A stretch of 64,000 bases of DNA from Methyloterricola oryzae (GTDB taxonomy: Bacteria > Pseudomonadota > Gammaproteobacteria > Methylococcales > Methylococcaceae): assembly GCF_000934725.1 (NCBI RefSeq), contig NZ_JYNS01000005.1, forward strand, positions 186,001 to 250,000, read 5' to 3'. Shown one piece after another: positions 1-8,686 of this stretch. A program made the translations under genes and the position numbers. How positions within the stretch are numbered: position 1 is the stretch's first letter; every line of letters starts with the position of its first letter. Below the pieces are notes generated by a model, which was given only the letters and a program-made list of their open reading frames with translations, did no database searches and had not been told where the DNA came from.

Positions 1-774
1 GCGCGCCGTCAGGTGATGGAATGGGCGGGCCGTTTCGACAGCGTGCTGGCCCAGGAGCGCTTGAGCGCACGGTGTCAGAAAATTGCCCCGATATTCCCGG
101 AGCGCGATCCGCACACCCATTACGAAGTGCTCCTCGGTGTCCAGGACGCCAGTGGCCAGCCCCTCTCGCCATATGAATTCGTGGTGGCGGCGGAGCACTG
201 GAACCGCGCGTCCGAGATCGACCGCTGGCAGGTGCGGACCACGTTTGCCTGGATCCGTGGACATGCCGAGGTTTTTGCGGGGCTGGGCGGGTTTTCCATC
301 AACCTCTCCGGGCAGTCGCTGAACAGCGAGAGCTTTCTGGATTTCCTGCATGAAGAGCTGGCCCGGCGGGATGTGCCGGCGGACAAGATCACCTTCGAGA
401 TCACCGAGACCGCAGCCGTGTCGGAATTCGGCCGCGCCGGCAGGTTCATCCGGCAGATACGCCGGCACGGCTGCCGGTTTTCCCTGGACGATTTCGGCAG
501 CGGGTTCTCCTCCTATTCCTACCTGAAGAACCTGGAAGTGGATTACCTGAAGATCGATGGCTCCTTCGTGCGTGACCTGGCGGAAAGCGCGACGGACTAC
601 GCCCTGGTAAAATCCATGAACGACATCGCCCATTCCCTCGGAATAAAGACCATCGCCGAATACGTCGAGAGCGAGTCTATCTTGTACAAGTTGCGCGAGA
701 TTGGGGTCGATTATGCCCAAGGCTACGCCGTGCAGAAACCGGTGCCCATGGCTGAGTTGGAAACGTGCGTTTGA
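1..774 (+). CDS. EAL-domain cyclic-di-GMP phosphodiesterase, 5' truncated
   Basis: The reading frame is open to the left edge, so this is the C-terminal part of a longer protein; the first internal ATG is at 13. The visible 250 residues form an EAL domain, the family that hydrolyses cyclic-di-GMP. Recognisable elements are ExLL (as EVLLG), INLSGQSL, EITET, LDDFGSGFSS, KIDGSFV, IAEYVES and QGYAVQKP. Most metal- and substrate-binding acidic residues are present, but the arginine that normally ends the EAL signature is a glycine and the usual EGVE is EYVE. Activity may therefore be reduced or the domain may only bind c-di-GMP (inference). Any N-terminal sensory or GGDEF region lies outside the window. 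Confidence 0.85.
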   Translation, partial: ARRQVMEWAGRFDSVLAQERLSARCQKIAPIFPERDPHTHYEVLLGVQDASGQPLSPYEFVVAAEHWNRASEIDRWQVRTTFAWIRGHAEVFAGLGGFSINLSGQSLNSESFLDFLHEELARRDVPADKITFEITETAAVSEFGRAGRFIRQIRRHGCRFSLDDFGSGFSSYSYLKNLEVDYLKIDGSFVRDLAESATDYALVKSMNDIAHSLGIKTIAEYVESESILYKLREIGVDYAQGYAVQKPVPMAELETCV

Positions 775-964
775 GAGAGACGGACGGCGCGCGCGGGGCA
801 GGGCCTCCCTGTCACGGGCGGCTGGCGTTTTTTCAATACCGTGTAAAAATTGGTTAAAACAGATGCTTGGAATCGTCCGCTGGCTTAACATGCCTGCCGG
901 CCATCACGGCTGCTGTAGTAGCCTGGCGTAATACCGCGAAACGATGACCTGAGAGAGCGTTCCC

Positions 965-2722
965 TTGGCCATTCCGTCACAACAGATCGAATCCACCCTG
1001 AGTCCGCCACCCCCACCCGCGGCGCCGCCAGCAGACGGCTATACGCGATTCGCCGAATTCCTGGTGACCAAGGGAAAGGCGCGGGAGGCGGAGATCGGCC
1101 GCACACGGCGCCTGTCCGCGCAAACCGACGACCAACCCTTGCCGGGACTGCTGGTGAAGCTCGGTGTGGTGTCCGAACGCGACGTGGCCGATGCCCTGGT
1201 GGAAACCAGCGGATTACCGCCGGTCGTAGCCGGTGAGTACCCGGACACCTCGCCCTTGCCGGAGACGGTAGCCACGCGTTTTCTGAAGGAAAACCGGGTG
1301 GTGGGGCTGGCGGCCCACGATGACTGGTTCGAGGTCGCGGTGGCCGATCCCTTCGATCAGGCGGTTCTGGATGCGCTGACGCTGGCCTGCGACCGTCCGG
1401 TGAAGGCGCGCGTCGGCCTGCCTTCAGAGATCGAGCGCGCTATCGAACAGCAGATGGGCGCCGGCAAATCCCTGATGGGCCAGCTGGTGGACAACTTCGG
1501 CAGCGACGAGGAGATCGACGAGGCCGATGTGGAGCACCTCAAGGATCTGGCCAGCGAGGCGCCGGTGATCCGCATGGTGAACCTGATCATGCAGCGCGCC
1601 GTGGAGGCGAGGGCCTCGGATATCCATGTGGAGCCCTTCGAGGAGCGCTTGAAGGTGCGCTTTCGCGTGGATGGCGTCCTCAAGGAGGTCGAGGCGCCGC
1701 CGGTGCGCTCCACCGCAGCGGTCATCTCGCGCATCAAGATCATGGCCAAGCTCAACATCGCCGAGCGCCGCCTACCCCAGGATGGGCGCATCAAGCTGCA
1801 GGTGCAGGGCAAGGAACTGGACTTGCGCGTATCCACCGTTCCGACGATGTACGGCGAGAGTGTGGTCATCCGTCTGCTGCACAAGGAAAGCATCAAGTTT
1901 GATTTCAATGCCCTGGGCTTCGAGGGCGAGGCGCTCAACCGTTTCCTGAATGTGCTGGAGACACCCCACGGCATCATCCTGATCACGGGGCCCACAGGCA
2001 GCGGCAAGAGCACCACCCTGTATACCGCGCTGCACAAGATCAATACGCCGGAACGCAAGATCATCACCGTGGAAGACCCGGTGGAATACCAGTTGGAAGG
2101 CGTCAACCAGATCCAGACCAAGCCGCAGATCGGCCTCACCTTCGCCAGCGCCCTGCGATCGATCGTTCGACAGGACCCGGACGTGATCATGATCGGCGAG
2201 ATGCGCGACCTGGAAACCGCGCGCATCGCTGTGCAGTCAGCCCTGACCGGCCATCTGGTGCTATCGACCCTGCACACCAACGACGCCGCCGGCGGCGTGA
2301 CCCGTCTCATGGATATGGGATTGGAGGACTACCTGATCACCTCGACGGTGAATGGCATCCTGGGCCAGCGCCTGGTGCGCAAGCTCTGTCCCCATTGCCG
2401 CGAGACCTATCCGGCGCTGCCCGAGGTGGTGGAGGAGATGCGCCTTCGGCGCTTCACCCGCGAGCGCGAGGTGCTGCTGTACAAGGCGGTGGGCTGTGAC
2501 CAGTGCGATCACCTGGGCTACCGGGGCCGGCTCTGTATCCACGAATTCCTGATCATGAGCGACGATATTCGCCGCCTGGTTATGAGCCATGCCCAGGCCC
2601 GGTTGATCGAGGAGCAGGCTCTCAAGGAGGGCATGTTCACCATGTACGAGGACGGCCTGCGCAAAGCCGTGCTGGGCCAGACCACCATCGAGGAAGTGAT
2701 GCGCGTCACTTCGGACACGTAA
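965..2722 (+). CDS. gspE: Type II secretion ATPase GspE
   Basis: Cytoplasmic hexameric ATPase that powers pseudopilus assembly. The 585-residue product has an N-terminal GspE/MshEN-type domain (about 25-165) that docks on GspL, then the ATPase core. The core shows a Walker A GPTGSGKSTT near 341, the VEDPVEYQ aspartate box, a Walker B-like DVIMIGEMRD and the HTNDA histidine box. A four-cysteine zinc finger follows (CPHC about 474, CDQC about 511). Length fits the family. The start is a TTG at 965 after GAGAGAGCG; no better ATG precedes the conserved N-terminus. First gene of the eleven-gene operon; gspF starts 2 bases after its stop. Confidence 0.95.
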   Translation: MAIPSQQIESTLSPPPPPAAPPADGYTRFAEFLVTKGKAREAEIGRTRRLSAQTDDQPLPGLLVKLGVVSERDVADALVETSGLPPVVAGEYPDTSPLPETVATRFLKENRVVGLAAHDDWFEVAVADPFDQAVLDALTLACDRPVKARVGLPSEIERAIEQQMGAGKSLMGQLVDNFGSDEEIDEADVEHLKDLASEAPVIRMVNLIMQRAVEARASDIHVEPFEERLKVRFRVDGVLKEVEAPPVRSTAAVISRIKIMAKLNIAERRLPQDGRIKLQVQGKELDLRVSTVPTMYGESVVIRLLHKESIKFDFNALGFEGEALNRFLNVLETPHGIILITGPTGSGKSTTLYTALHKINTPERKIITVEDPVEYQLEGVNQIQTKPQIGLTFASALRSIVRQDPDVIMIGEMRDLETARIAVQSALTGHLVLSTLHTNDAAGGVTRLMDMGLEDYLITSTVNGILGQRLVRKLCPHCRETYPALPEVVEEMRLRRFTREREVLLYKAVGCDQCDHLGYRGRLCIHEFLIMSDDIRRLVMSHAQARLIEEQALKEGMFTMYEDGLRKAVLGQTTIEEVMRVTSDT

Positions 2723-2724
2723 AC

Positions 2725-3942
2725 ATGCCCCTTTATTTCTACAAAGCCGTCAACCGCGAGGGCGAATCCGTCGAGGAACAGCGCGAGGCGCCCGACGAGG
2801 GTGCCCTGCTCGCGGCCCTGCAGAGCGAGGGCCTTTTACCCATCCGCATCGCGCCCGCATCCTCCAAGCCGTTTGCCTGGCTGCGCATGGGACGGGGGCG
2901 CAGCGGCATCTCGCGCAAGGACATCGCCCTGTTCACCCACGAATTGCTGACCCTGCTGCAGGCAGGACTGCCCCTGGACCGTGCTTTGACGGTGCTCGTG
3001 GAACTCACCGAGTCCCAGCCGCCGCTCAACGCCATGATCGCGCGGGTGCTCGAACAAGTGAAGGGCGGCAAGCAGCTTTCCGATGCGCTGGGTGCGCAGA
3101 CCGGGGTGTTCACGCGCTTTTATCTCAATCTGATCCGGGCGGGAGAAGCGGGCGGAGCACTGGAGCAGGTGCTGGAACGTCTGGCGGACTATCTGGAGCG
3201 CTCCCGCGAATTGCGCGAGACCGTGACCACGGCCATGGTGTATCCGGCGATCCTGGTCACCATGTCGGCGCTTTCCCTGTTGCTGCTGCTGACTTTCGTG
3301 GTGCCGCAGTTCAACGAGATGTTCGAAAGCGCCGGCAAGGAACTGCCGATACCCACCCAGATCGTCATCGGCGTGGCCGAGGGACTGCGCGATTTCTGGT
3401 GGGCGCTGCCTCTGGTGTTCATGGCGGTGGTCAGCTATTTTCGCTACCAGATGGCCGATCCCGACCGCCGCTATGTCTGGGACCAGCGATTTCTGGCCAT
3501 TCCCCTGGTGGGCGACCTGATCCGCAAGGTCGAGGTGGCCAATTTTGCCCGCACCCTGGCAACCCTGATGGGTAATGGCGTGTCCTTGTTGACGGCGCTG
3601 ACCATAGTCAAGGAAACTCTCAATAACCGCGTGGTGGTGGAAAAGATCGGCCATGCGGCGGAAAGTCTCAAGGAGGGCGGCGGGCTGTCGGCGCCCCTGG
3701 TGGATTCCGGCCTGTTCCCCACCCTGGCGGTGCAGATGGTGAAGCTGGGGGAAGAGTCTGGACACCTGACCGAGATGCTGGAAAAGGTGGCCGTGACCTA
3801 CGACAAGGAGGTGAAAACCGCGGTGCAACGCCTTCTGGCCCTGCTCGAGCCGATACTCATCGTGGGCCTTGGCATCGTCATCGGCGGCATCATCATCTCC
3901 ATCCTGATGGCCATACTCAGCGTCAATGACCTGGCCTTCTAG
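2725..3942 (+). CDS. gspF: Type II secretion inner-membrane platform protein GspF
   Basis: Polytopic platform protein of the secretion motor; it transmits GspE ATPase work to pseudopilin assembly. The 405-residue product begins MPLYFYKAVNREG, the typical GspF/PilC start, and has two T2SSF domains (about 75-195 and 275-395). Three hydrophobic segments are visible, the last being ILIVGLGIVIGGIIISILMA. The reading frame is open further upstream to 2503, but that extension overlaps gspE and lacks GspF similarity, so the ATG at 2725 is chosen. It lies 2 bases after the gspE stop, indicating translational coupling. Confidence 0.95.
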   Translation: MPLYFYKAVNREGESVEEQREAPDEGALLAALQSEGLLPIRIAPASSKPFAWLRMGRGRSGISRKDIALFTHELLTLLQAGLPLDRALTVLVELTESQPPLNAMIARVLEQVKGGKQLSDALGAQTGVFTRFYLNLIRAGEAGGALEQVLERLADYLERSRELRETVTTAMVYPAILVTMSALSLLLLLTFVVPQFNEMFESAGKELPIPTQIVIGVAEGLRDFWWALPLVFMAVVSYFRYQMADPDRRYVWDQRFLAIPLVGDLIRKVEVANFARTLATLMGNGVSLLTALTIVKETLNNRVVVEKIGHAAESLKEGGGLSAPLVDSGLFPTLAVQMVKLGEESGHLTEMLEKVAVTYDKEVKTAVQRLLALLEPILIVGLGIVIGGIIISILMAILSVNDLAF

Positions 3943-3994
3943 CTTACCGTCCGCCTTCCGTTTCAACCGCTTCCATCCTGAAGAAATCCGAGTC

Positions 3995-4429
3995 ATGCAA
4001 ACCGAAAAGCGCACAAACCGTCATTCCCGCGGCTTTACCCTGATCGAACTCCTGGTGGTGCTCGCCATCATCGGCCTTCTGGCAGGCCTGGTGGGGCCAC
4101 AGGTGATGAAGCATCTGGGCGAATCCAAGACCAAGGCAGCCAAGCTGCAGATCGAGGAACTGGCCTCCGCTTTGGACATGTACCGTATCGACGTGGGCCG
4201 CTATCCCGGCAGCGACGAAGGCCTGGACGCCTTGATCGAAGCGCCCAGCAGCGCAAGGACCTGGAATGGGCCTTATCTGCGCAAGAAGAAAGTGCCCACG
4301 GACCCCTGGAACAACCTGTATCACTACACTGCGCCCGGCGAGCATGGCAAATTCGACCTGTTCACCCTGGGCGCCGATAATGCTGAGGGCGGGACCGGCG
4401 AAGACCAGGACGTGGCGAGCTGGGAGTAA
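3995..4429 (+). CDS. gspG: Major pseudopilin GspG
   Basis: Main subunit of the type II secretion pseudopilus. The 144-residue preprotein has a short basic leader and the prepilin peptidase site RGFTLIELLVVLAIIG, with Glu at +5 of the mature protein. The GspG C-terminal region with its calcium-binding aspartates follows (DLFTLGADNAEGGTGEDQD). The ATG at 3995 is chosen over an upstream in-frame ATG at 3926 because the leader then has normal length and the gene no longer overlaps gspF. The processing peptidase GspO/PilD is not in this window. Confidence 0.95.
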   Translation: MQTEKRTNRHSRGFTLIELLVVLAIIGLLAGLVGPQVMKHLGESKTKAAKLQIEELASALDMYRIDVGRYPGSDEGLDALIEAPSSARTWNGPYLRKKKVPTDPWNNLYHYTAPGEHGKFDLFTLGADNAEGGTGEDQDVASWE

Positions 4430-4453
4430 ACCGCACAACGCCTCCGCACCACC

Positions 4454-4963
4454 ATGCCCAGTCCGAGGGCGCTGCGGCGCCCAGATGTTTCCCGCGCCGC
4501 CGGTGTCAGGCGCGCGGGGGGGTTCACACTGGTCGAGCTGATGGTGGTGCTGGTGGTGGCGGCACTGCTGGCGGGCGTGGCGGTTCCCAACATGATGCCG
4601 GCCATTGACGCCATGCGCATGCGAGCCGCCGCCGGCGACATTGCCTCGGCCCTGCGCTATGTGCGTGGCCAGGCTCTCAGCCGGGGGCGGGAAGCGACCT
4701 TCTTTCTGGACGTGGAAAAGCATTACTATCGCGTCAGCGGCCGGCAAAAGAACTTTGGTCTGCCGTCCTCGATCAAGCTGGAGTTGTTCACTGCCGAGCA
4801 TGAACTGCAAGGCGAGGGTGGCGGCAGCATCCGATTCTACCCGGACGGCTCCGCCACCGGGGGGCGCGTGACCCTGGTGGCCGGCAACAAGAAGAATCTG
4901 ATCGACGTGAACTGGCTGACTGGCGCCATCGTTCTGCGCGAAGACGCCGAAGCCTCCGAGTAA
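4454..4963 (+). CDS. gspH: Minor pseudopilin GspH
   Basis: Minor pseudopilin that joins the tip complex of the type II pseudopilus. The 169-residue preprotein has an unusually long basic leader of about 22 residues before the processing site GGFTLVELMVVLVVAALLAG, with Glu at +5, followed by a typical GspH/FimT globular domain. An internal start closer to the cleavage site cannot be excluded, but no clear Shine-Dalgarno sequence decides it. It lies 24 bases downstream of gspG and 3 bases upstream of gspI. Confidence 0.9.
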   Translation: MPSPRALRRPDVSRAAGVRRAGGFTLVELMVVLVVAALLAGVAVPNMMPAIDAMRMRAAAGDIASALRYVRGQALSRGREATFFLDVEKHYYRVSGRQKNFGLPSSIKLELFTAEHELQGEGGGSIRFYPDGSATGGRVTLVAGNKKNLIDVNWLTGAIVLREDAEASE

Positions 4964-4966
4964 CCG

Positions 4967-5440
4967 ATGTACCCTCCCGTGGTTTCCCTCTGCCGCAAGT
5001 CACCCTTGCATACCCATGCCCGAACCGGCGGTGGTGAGCGAGGCTTTTCGCTGCTCGAAATACTGGTCGCCTTCGCTGTGTTGGCGCTGACCCTGGGGGT
5101 GCTGTTGCGCATTTTTGGCGGCGGGGTGCGCTCGGTCGCGCTCGCCGACGAACATGCCCAGGCGGTTTTGTTCGCCCAGTCGCTGCTGGACCAGGTCGGC
5201 CTGGAAACACCGGTCATACCGGGCGAAACCCGCGGCGAACTGGATGAAACCTATCGCTGGGTGCTGCGCATCGAGCCTTTCGTCGGCGAGCAACTGCCCC
5301 TGCCGGACTCCATGCCGGCCAAACCCTACTGGGTGGTGGCCCAGGTGGAGTGGGGCGAGGACCGGGATTATCACGAGTTCAGCCTGGGTACGCTGCGTCT
5401 CGCCAGCGACTCCCATGGTTTGGGCGGGCGCATGCGATGA
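4967..5440 (+). CDS. gspI: Minor pseudopilin GspI
   Basis: Minor pseudopilin that nucleates the GspI-J-K tip complex. The 157-residue preprotein has a leader of about 26 residues, the processing site RGFSLLEILVAFAVLALTLG with Glu at +5, and a short globular domain with the LAQSLLDQ-like segment typical of GspI (here FAQSLLDQVGLE). The stop overlaps the start of gspJ as ATGA, so the two are probably translationally coupled. Confidence 0.92.
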   Translation: MYPPVVSLCRKSPLHTHARTGGGERGFSLLEILVAFAVLALTLGVLLRIFGGGVRSVALADEHAQAVLFAQSLLDQVGLETPVIPGETRGELDETYRWVLRIEPFVGEQLPLPDSMPAKPYWVVAQVEWGEDRDYHEFSLGTLRLASDSHGLGGRMR

Positions 5441-6084
5441 GCGGGAACCGGGCCGCCCAGGCAGGCTTCACCCTCATGGAAGTGTTGATCGCCGCCACCC
5501 TGCTCGCGGTGATGATGACCTTGATCCTGGGGAGCCTGCGTATCGGCGTGGACAGCTGGAGCACGGGGGAGCGGCGTTCGGCGAGCACCAGCCGCATGCT
5601 GGTCACCTCCAACTTTCTGCGCACCCACCTCAGCGCCGTCCTGCCGCTGTTCCTGCCACCCTCGAAGGGCAAGCTCGGCAGCGATGCGACAGGGCTTCGT
5701 CCCCAGTTCCTGTTTCGCGGAGAACAAGGCTGGCTTCAATATGCGGGCACCTTGCCGCCACAGGTCCTGGGTGGCATGTACCGCTTTGACCTGCATTGGG
5801 TGCAGTCGAACGAGCGTTCCGAACTCAGGCTGACCATTTGGCCGCTGTCGCCCAGCGACGCCGGCAAGGTCCAGGATCCCATAGATGATGTCACCATCCT
5901 GGAGAATGTTGAAAGCTTTGCCATCAGCTATTTCAAGCTGAACGAACTCGAAGGCAGGAGTGAGTGGCTCAAGGAATGGAACGAGGAAAACATGCCCGCG
6001 CTGGTCCGCATCGAAATCACGGTGGCGGGCGAGGAAGCCTGGCCGCCCCTGGTGATCGCGCCGCGTCCGGAGGTGCGGCGATGA
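5437..6084 (+). CDS. gspJ: Minor pseudopilin GspJ
   Basis: Minor pseudopilin of the tip complex. The 215-residue preprotein starts at the ATG overlapping the gspI stop and carries the processing site AGFTLMEVLIAATLLAV with Glu at +5. A globular domain follows with FLFRGEQGWLQYAG and a C-terminal strand-rich region. The frame is open further upstream to 5350, but that part overlaps gspI and lacks similarity, so 5437 is preferred. The stop overlaps gspK as ATGA. Confidence 0.92.
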   Translation: MSGNRAAQAGFTLMEVLIAATLLAVMMTLILGSLRIGVDSWSTGERRSASTSRMLVTSNFLRTHLSAVLPLFLPPSKGKLGSDATGLRPQFLFRGEQGWLQYAGTLPPQVLGGMYRFDLHWVQSNERSELRLTIWPLSPSDAGKVQDPIDDVTILENVESFAISYFKLNELEGRSEWLKEWNEENMPALVRIEITVAGEEAWPPLVIAPRPEVRR

Positions 6085-7019
6085 TGGCCGGGCGGCGCAT
6101 GCCGGTTCGGGGCGTGGCGCTGGTGGCTGTGCTGTGGGCAGTCACCCTGTTTTCCATTATGGCTGGCAGTTTCTCCCTGACCTTGCAGCGCGACAGCGGG
6201 CTGCTCACCACGGTGCAGGGGCGCGCACAGGGCATGTCACTGGCCGACGCCGCCGTGCACTACGCGATGCTGATGCAGAGTCTCCCCGATCCGAAGCTGC
6301 GCTGGCGCAGCGACGGCACGCCCTATCAGGTGCATCTTCCGGGGGGCATGGTGCGCGTGCGGCTGTTGGACGAAGGCGGCAAAATCGATATCAATGCCGC
6401 CCAGGAAGCCACCCTGGTGGCGCTGCTCACGCGCTTCACCGGTGGCCCCGACGAAGCCGCCGCGCTGTCGGATGCGATTCTGGACTGGCGCGATCCTGAT
6501 GACCTCACCCGCAATCGCGGTGCCGAGTCCAAGGAGTACGAAGCCGCGGGCAAGGGCTACGGCCCCACCAACCGCAATTTTCAGGCTCTGGAGGAGTTGC
6601 AATTGGTGCGCGGGATGACCCCGGCTCTTTTCCGGCGTCTGGAGCCCTTGTTCACCCTTTATACCGGCCAGGACGGCATCAACCCTGCCAAGGCGAGCCG
6701 CGAGGCGCTCATGGCCCTGCCGGGCCTGGAGCCATCCATCGTGGATCAGTATCTGGAAATGCGGCGCACGACGCCGCCGAACACCCCGTTGCCACCGCTC
6801 CCGGTGCAGCCCAATGGCATTCGCCTGCAGGCAGTTGGCGACATGGCTTATACTGTGCTAGCAGAATCAAGGTTGCCGGAAGGAGAGGTTTTTGGAGTGC
6901 GCGCCGTGATCAAGCGGCAGCGCGGACGGGGCGGAGCGCCTTTTGCCATCATGGCATGGAAACCGCTGAATCTGGAACGGCCAGATCCCAATGCGCCGGG
7001 GATTCAGCCAATCAACTGA
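6081..7019 (+). CDS. gspK: Tip pseudopilin GspK
   Basis: Large minor pseudopilin that caps the pseudopilus. The 312-residue product has the N-terminal helix RGVALVAVLWAVTLFSIMAG. It lacks the +5 glutamate, as is characteristic of GspK. The large alpha-helical domain contains the conserved DEGGKIDINAA and DAILDWRDPDD segments. The start overlaps the gspJ stop; an upstream in-frame ATG at 5964 lies wholly inside gspJ and is rejected. gspL follows after 7 bases. Confidence 0.93.
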   Translation: MMAGRRMPVRGVALVAVLWAVTLFSIMAGSFSLTLQRDSGLLTTVQGRAQGMSLADAAVHYAMLMQSLPDPKLRWRSDGTPYQVHLPGGMVRVRLLDEGGKIDINAAQEATLVALLTRFTGGPDEAAALSDAILDWRDPDDLTRNRGAESKEYEAAGKGYGPTNRNFQALEELQLVRGMTPALFRRLEPLFTLYTGQDGINPAKASREALMALPGLEPSIVDQYLEMRRTTPPNTPLPPLPVQPNGIRLQAVGDMAYTVLAESRLPEGEVFGVRAVIKRQRGRGGAPFAIMAWKPLNLERPDPNAPGIQPIN

Positions 7020-7026
7020 CTCATTC

Positions 7027-8121
7027 ATGCTCAAACTGGATACACAAGTCAACCTGGACGTGGCCAAGTTTTTCCGCTGGTGGGGCGGAGAACTGGCGTT
7101 CCTGATTCCCGAAAGGCTCCGCAAGATCCTCATTCGCCGGCGTCCGCGCCTGTTTCTGCGCATGGCGGGCGAAGGCGTCGCTTGCACCCTGATCGACGAG
7201 ACGGGTGCGCGCGAGATGGGCGAATTCCTGCTGGACGACGCCGGTTCACAGCAGCGGGAAGCCTTGTTCAGCGGGAACGTCGAACTGGAGGACGCCGAGG
7301 TGATTCTGCTGCTGCTGCCGGAGCAATCCCTGCGCAAGTCGATGAAGCTGCCGTTCGCGGCGGAAGAGAACCTCATGCAGGTGCTCGCCTTCGAGATGGA
7401 CAGGCTGACACCGTTCAAGGCGGACCAGGTTTACTATGCGGCACGTGTGGCCGAGCGGCTGAACGACACCCGTCAGATCAAGGTCGAGATGGTACTCACG
7501 CCCCGCGCCAAGCTGGACCCGCTGATGGAGGAACTGACCGCTGCCGGTTGGCGTCCGATCCGTGTCGACGTCGGGCCCGAGCCGCTGGGCTATGACCTGC
7601 TGCCGGAGAAATACAGACCGCCCCGCAATCCCCTGCCGCAGATCCTCAACGGCGTCGCCGCCGGCATCTTTCTGCTGCTGCTGGGGGCCGTGCTGCTGTT
7701 CCCCATCGCCATGAACAAAGGCATGGTCGAGCAACTGCAACGGGAGATGAAGGCCACCAGCAAAGTGGCAGCGGAAGTCGAATCGCTGAAGAACGATGCG
7801 GAAAAGCTGGTTCACGAAAATGGTTTCCTGCAGCGCAAGAAGCAGAACGAGCCGGCCATGGTGGACATGCTGGAGGAGATGACCAAGGTGACGCCAGACC
7901 AGACCTGGCTCAATGGGCTCCAGTACCGCGATCGCAAGGTGGTCATCCAGGGGCAGTCGCCCACCGCCTCCAGTTTGATCGAGCGCTTCGAGGCTTCACC
8001 CTATTTCAAGAACACCAGCTTTGTCTCGCCGGTCACCAAGGACGTGGCGAGCGGGCAGGAGCGGTTTCAGATCGCCACCGAGGTAGTGAATGGAAGAATT
8101 CCTGAAAAGGCGGCCGAGTAA
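7027..8121 (+). CDS. gspL: Type II secretion protein GspL (PilM/PilN-like)
   Basis: Inner-membrane assembly-platform protein that links the GspE ATPase to GspM. The 364-residue product has a cytoplasmic actin-like region (about 35-200), a membrane segment (about 215-235, ILNGVAAGIFLLLLGAVLL), a short coiled coil and a periplasmic PilN-like ferredoxin-fold domain. This is the Xanthomonas/xps type of GspL. The start at 7027 is chosen because the in-frame upstream ATG at 6991 lies inside gspK. The 3' end overlaps gspM by 32 bases. Confidence 0.88.
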   Translation: MLKLDTQVNLDVAKFFRWWGGELAFLIPERLRKILIRRRPRLFLRMAGEGVACTLIDETGAREMGEFLLDDAGSQQREALFSGNVELEDAEVILLLLPEQSLRKSMKLPFAAEENLMQVLAFEMDRLTPFKADQVYYAARVAERLNDTRQIKVEMVLTPRAKLDPLMEELTAAGWRPIRVDVGPEPLGYDLLPEKYRPPRNPLPQILNGVAAGIFLLLLGAVLLFPIAMNKGMVEQLQREMKATSKVAAEVESLKNDAEKLVHENGFLQRKKQNEPAMVDMLEEMTKVTPDQTWLNGLQYRDRKVVIQGQSPTASSLIERFEASPYFKNTSFVSPVTKDVASGQERFQIATEVVNGRIPEKAAE

Positions 8122-8683
8122 CTCGCGCCTGGCGGCGGTCGGGCTGCTGGTGGCGGTGCTGGTCGTGCTGTACCTGGTGGTGTTCATGCCGTTTTTCTCG
8201 GTGGAGTCTGAATACGGCGATACCATCGATGACCTGCAATTCCGTCTGCAGCGCTTCCGCCGTGTCGCCGCAGAGAAGGATTACTGGCTGAATCGGCTGG
8301 ACGAGATCAAGAAGGCGAGTCAGCAGGAGGAGCGCTTTATCTCGAGGGACACTGCCGCGCTGGCTTCCGCCGATCTGCAGTCCATGATCAAGGACGCGGT
8401 GACGGGCGCGGGAGGCGAATTGATCAGTACCCAGGTGATCCCCGAACGCAAGGAAGAGCAGTTCACGCGCATCGCGGTGAAGGTACGCATGACCGGCAGC
8501 ACCCAGGTACTGCGGGATGTGCTGTACGGCTTCGAAACGCGCAAGCCTGTCCTGTTCATCGAGAATCTGAATCTGAGGCCCATCCGCATCATCCAGCCGG
8601 TAGGGCCGGGGCGCAAGCCGGGCCGCGTGGCGGACAAGCTGAGCGTGGATTTCGACGTGGTCGGTTACATGCGGGCGGGCTGA
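8090..8683 (+). CDS. gspM: Type II secretion protein GspM (PilO-like)
   Basis: Bitopic inner-membrane partner of GspL. The 197-residue product has a short cytoplasmic N-terminus (MEEFLKRRPS), one transmembrane segment (about 14-34), a coiled-coil linker and a periplasmic ferredoxin-like domain of the GspMb/PilO type. Position directly after gspL and overlap with it support the call. The next gene starts 3 bases after the stop. Confidence 0.88.
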   Translation: MEEFLKRRPSNSRLAAVGLLVAVLVVLYLVVFMPFFSVESEYGDTIDDLQFRLQRFRRVAAEKDYWLNRLDEIKKASQQEERFISRDTAALASADLQSMIKDAVTGAGGELISTQVIPERKEEQFTRIAVKVRMTGSTQVLRDVLYGFETRKPVLFIENLNLRPIRIIQPVGPGRKPGRVADKLSVDFDVVGYMRAG

Positions 8684-8686
8684 GGC

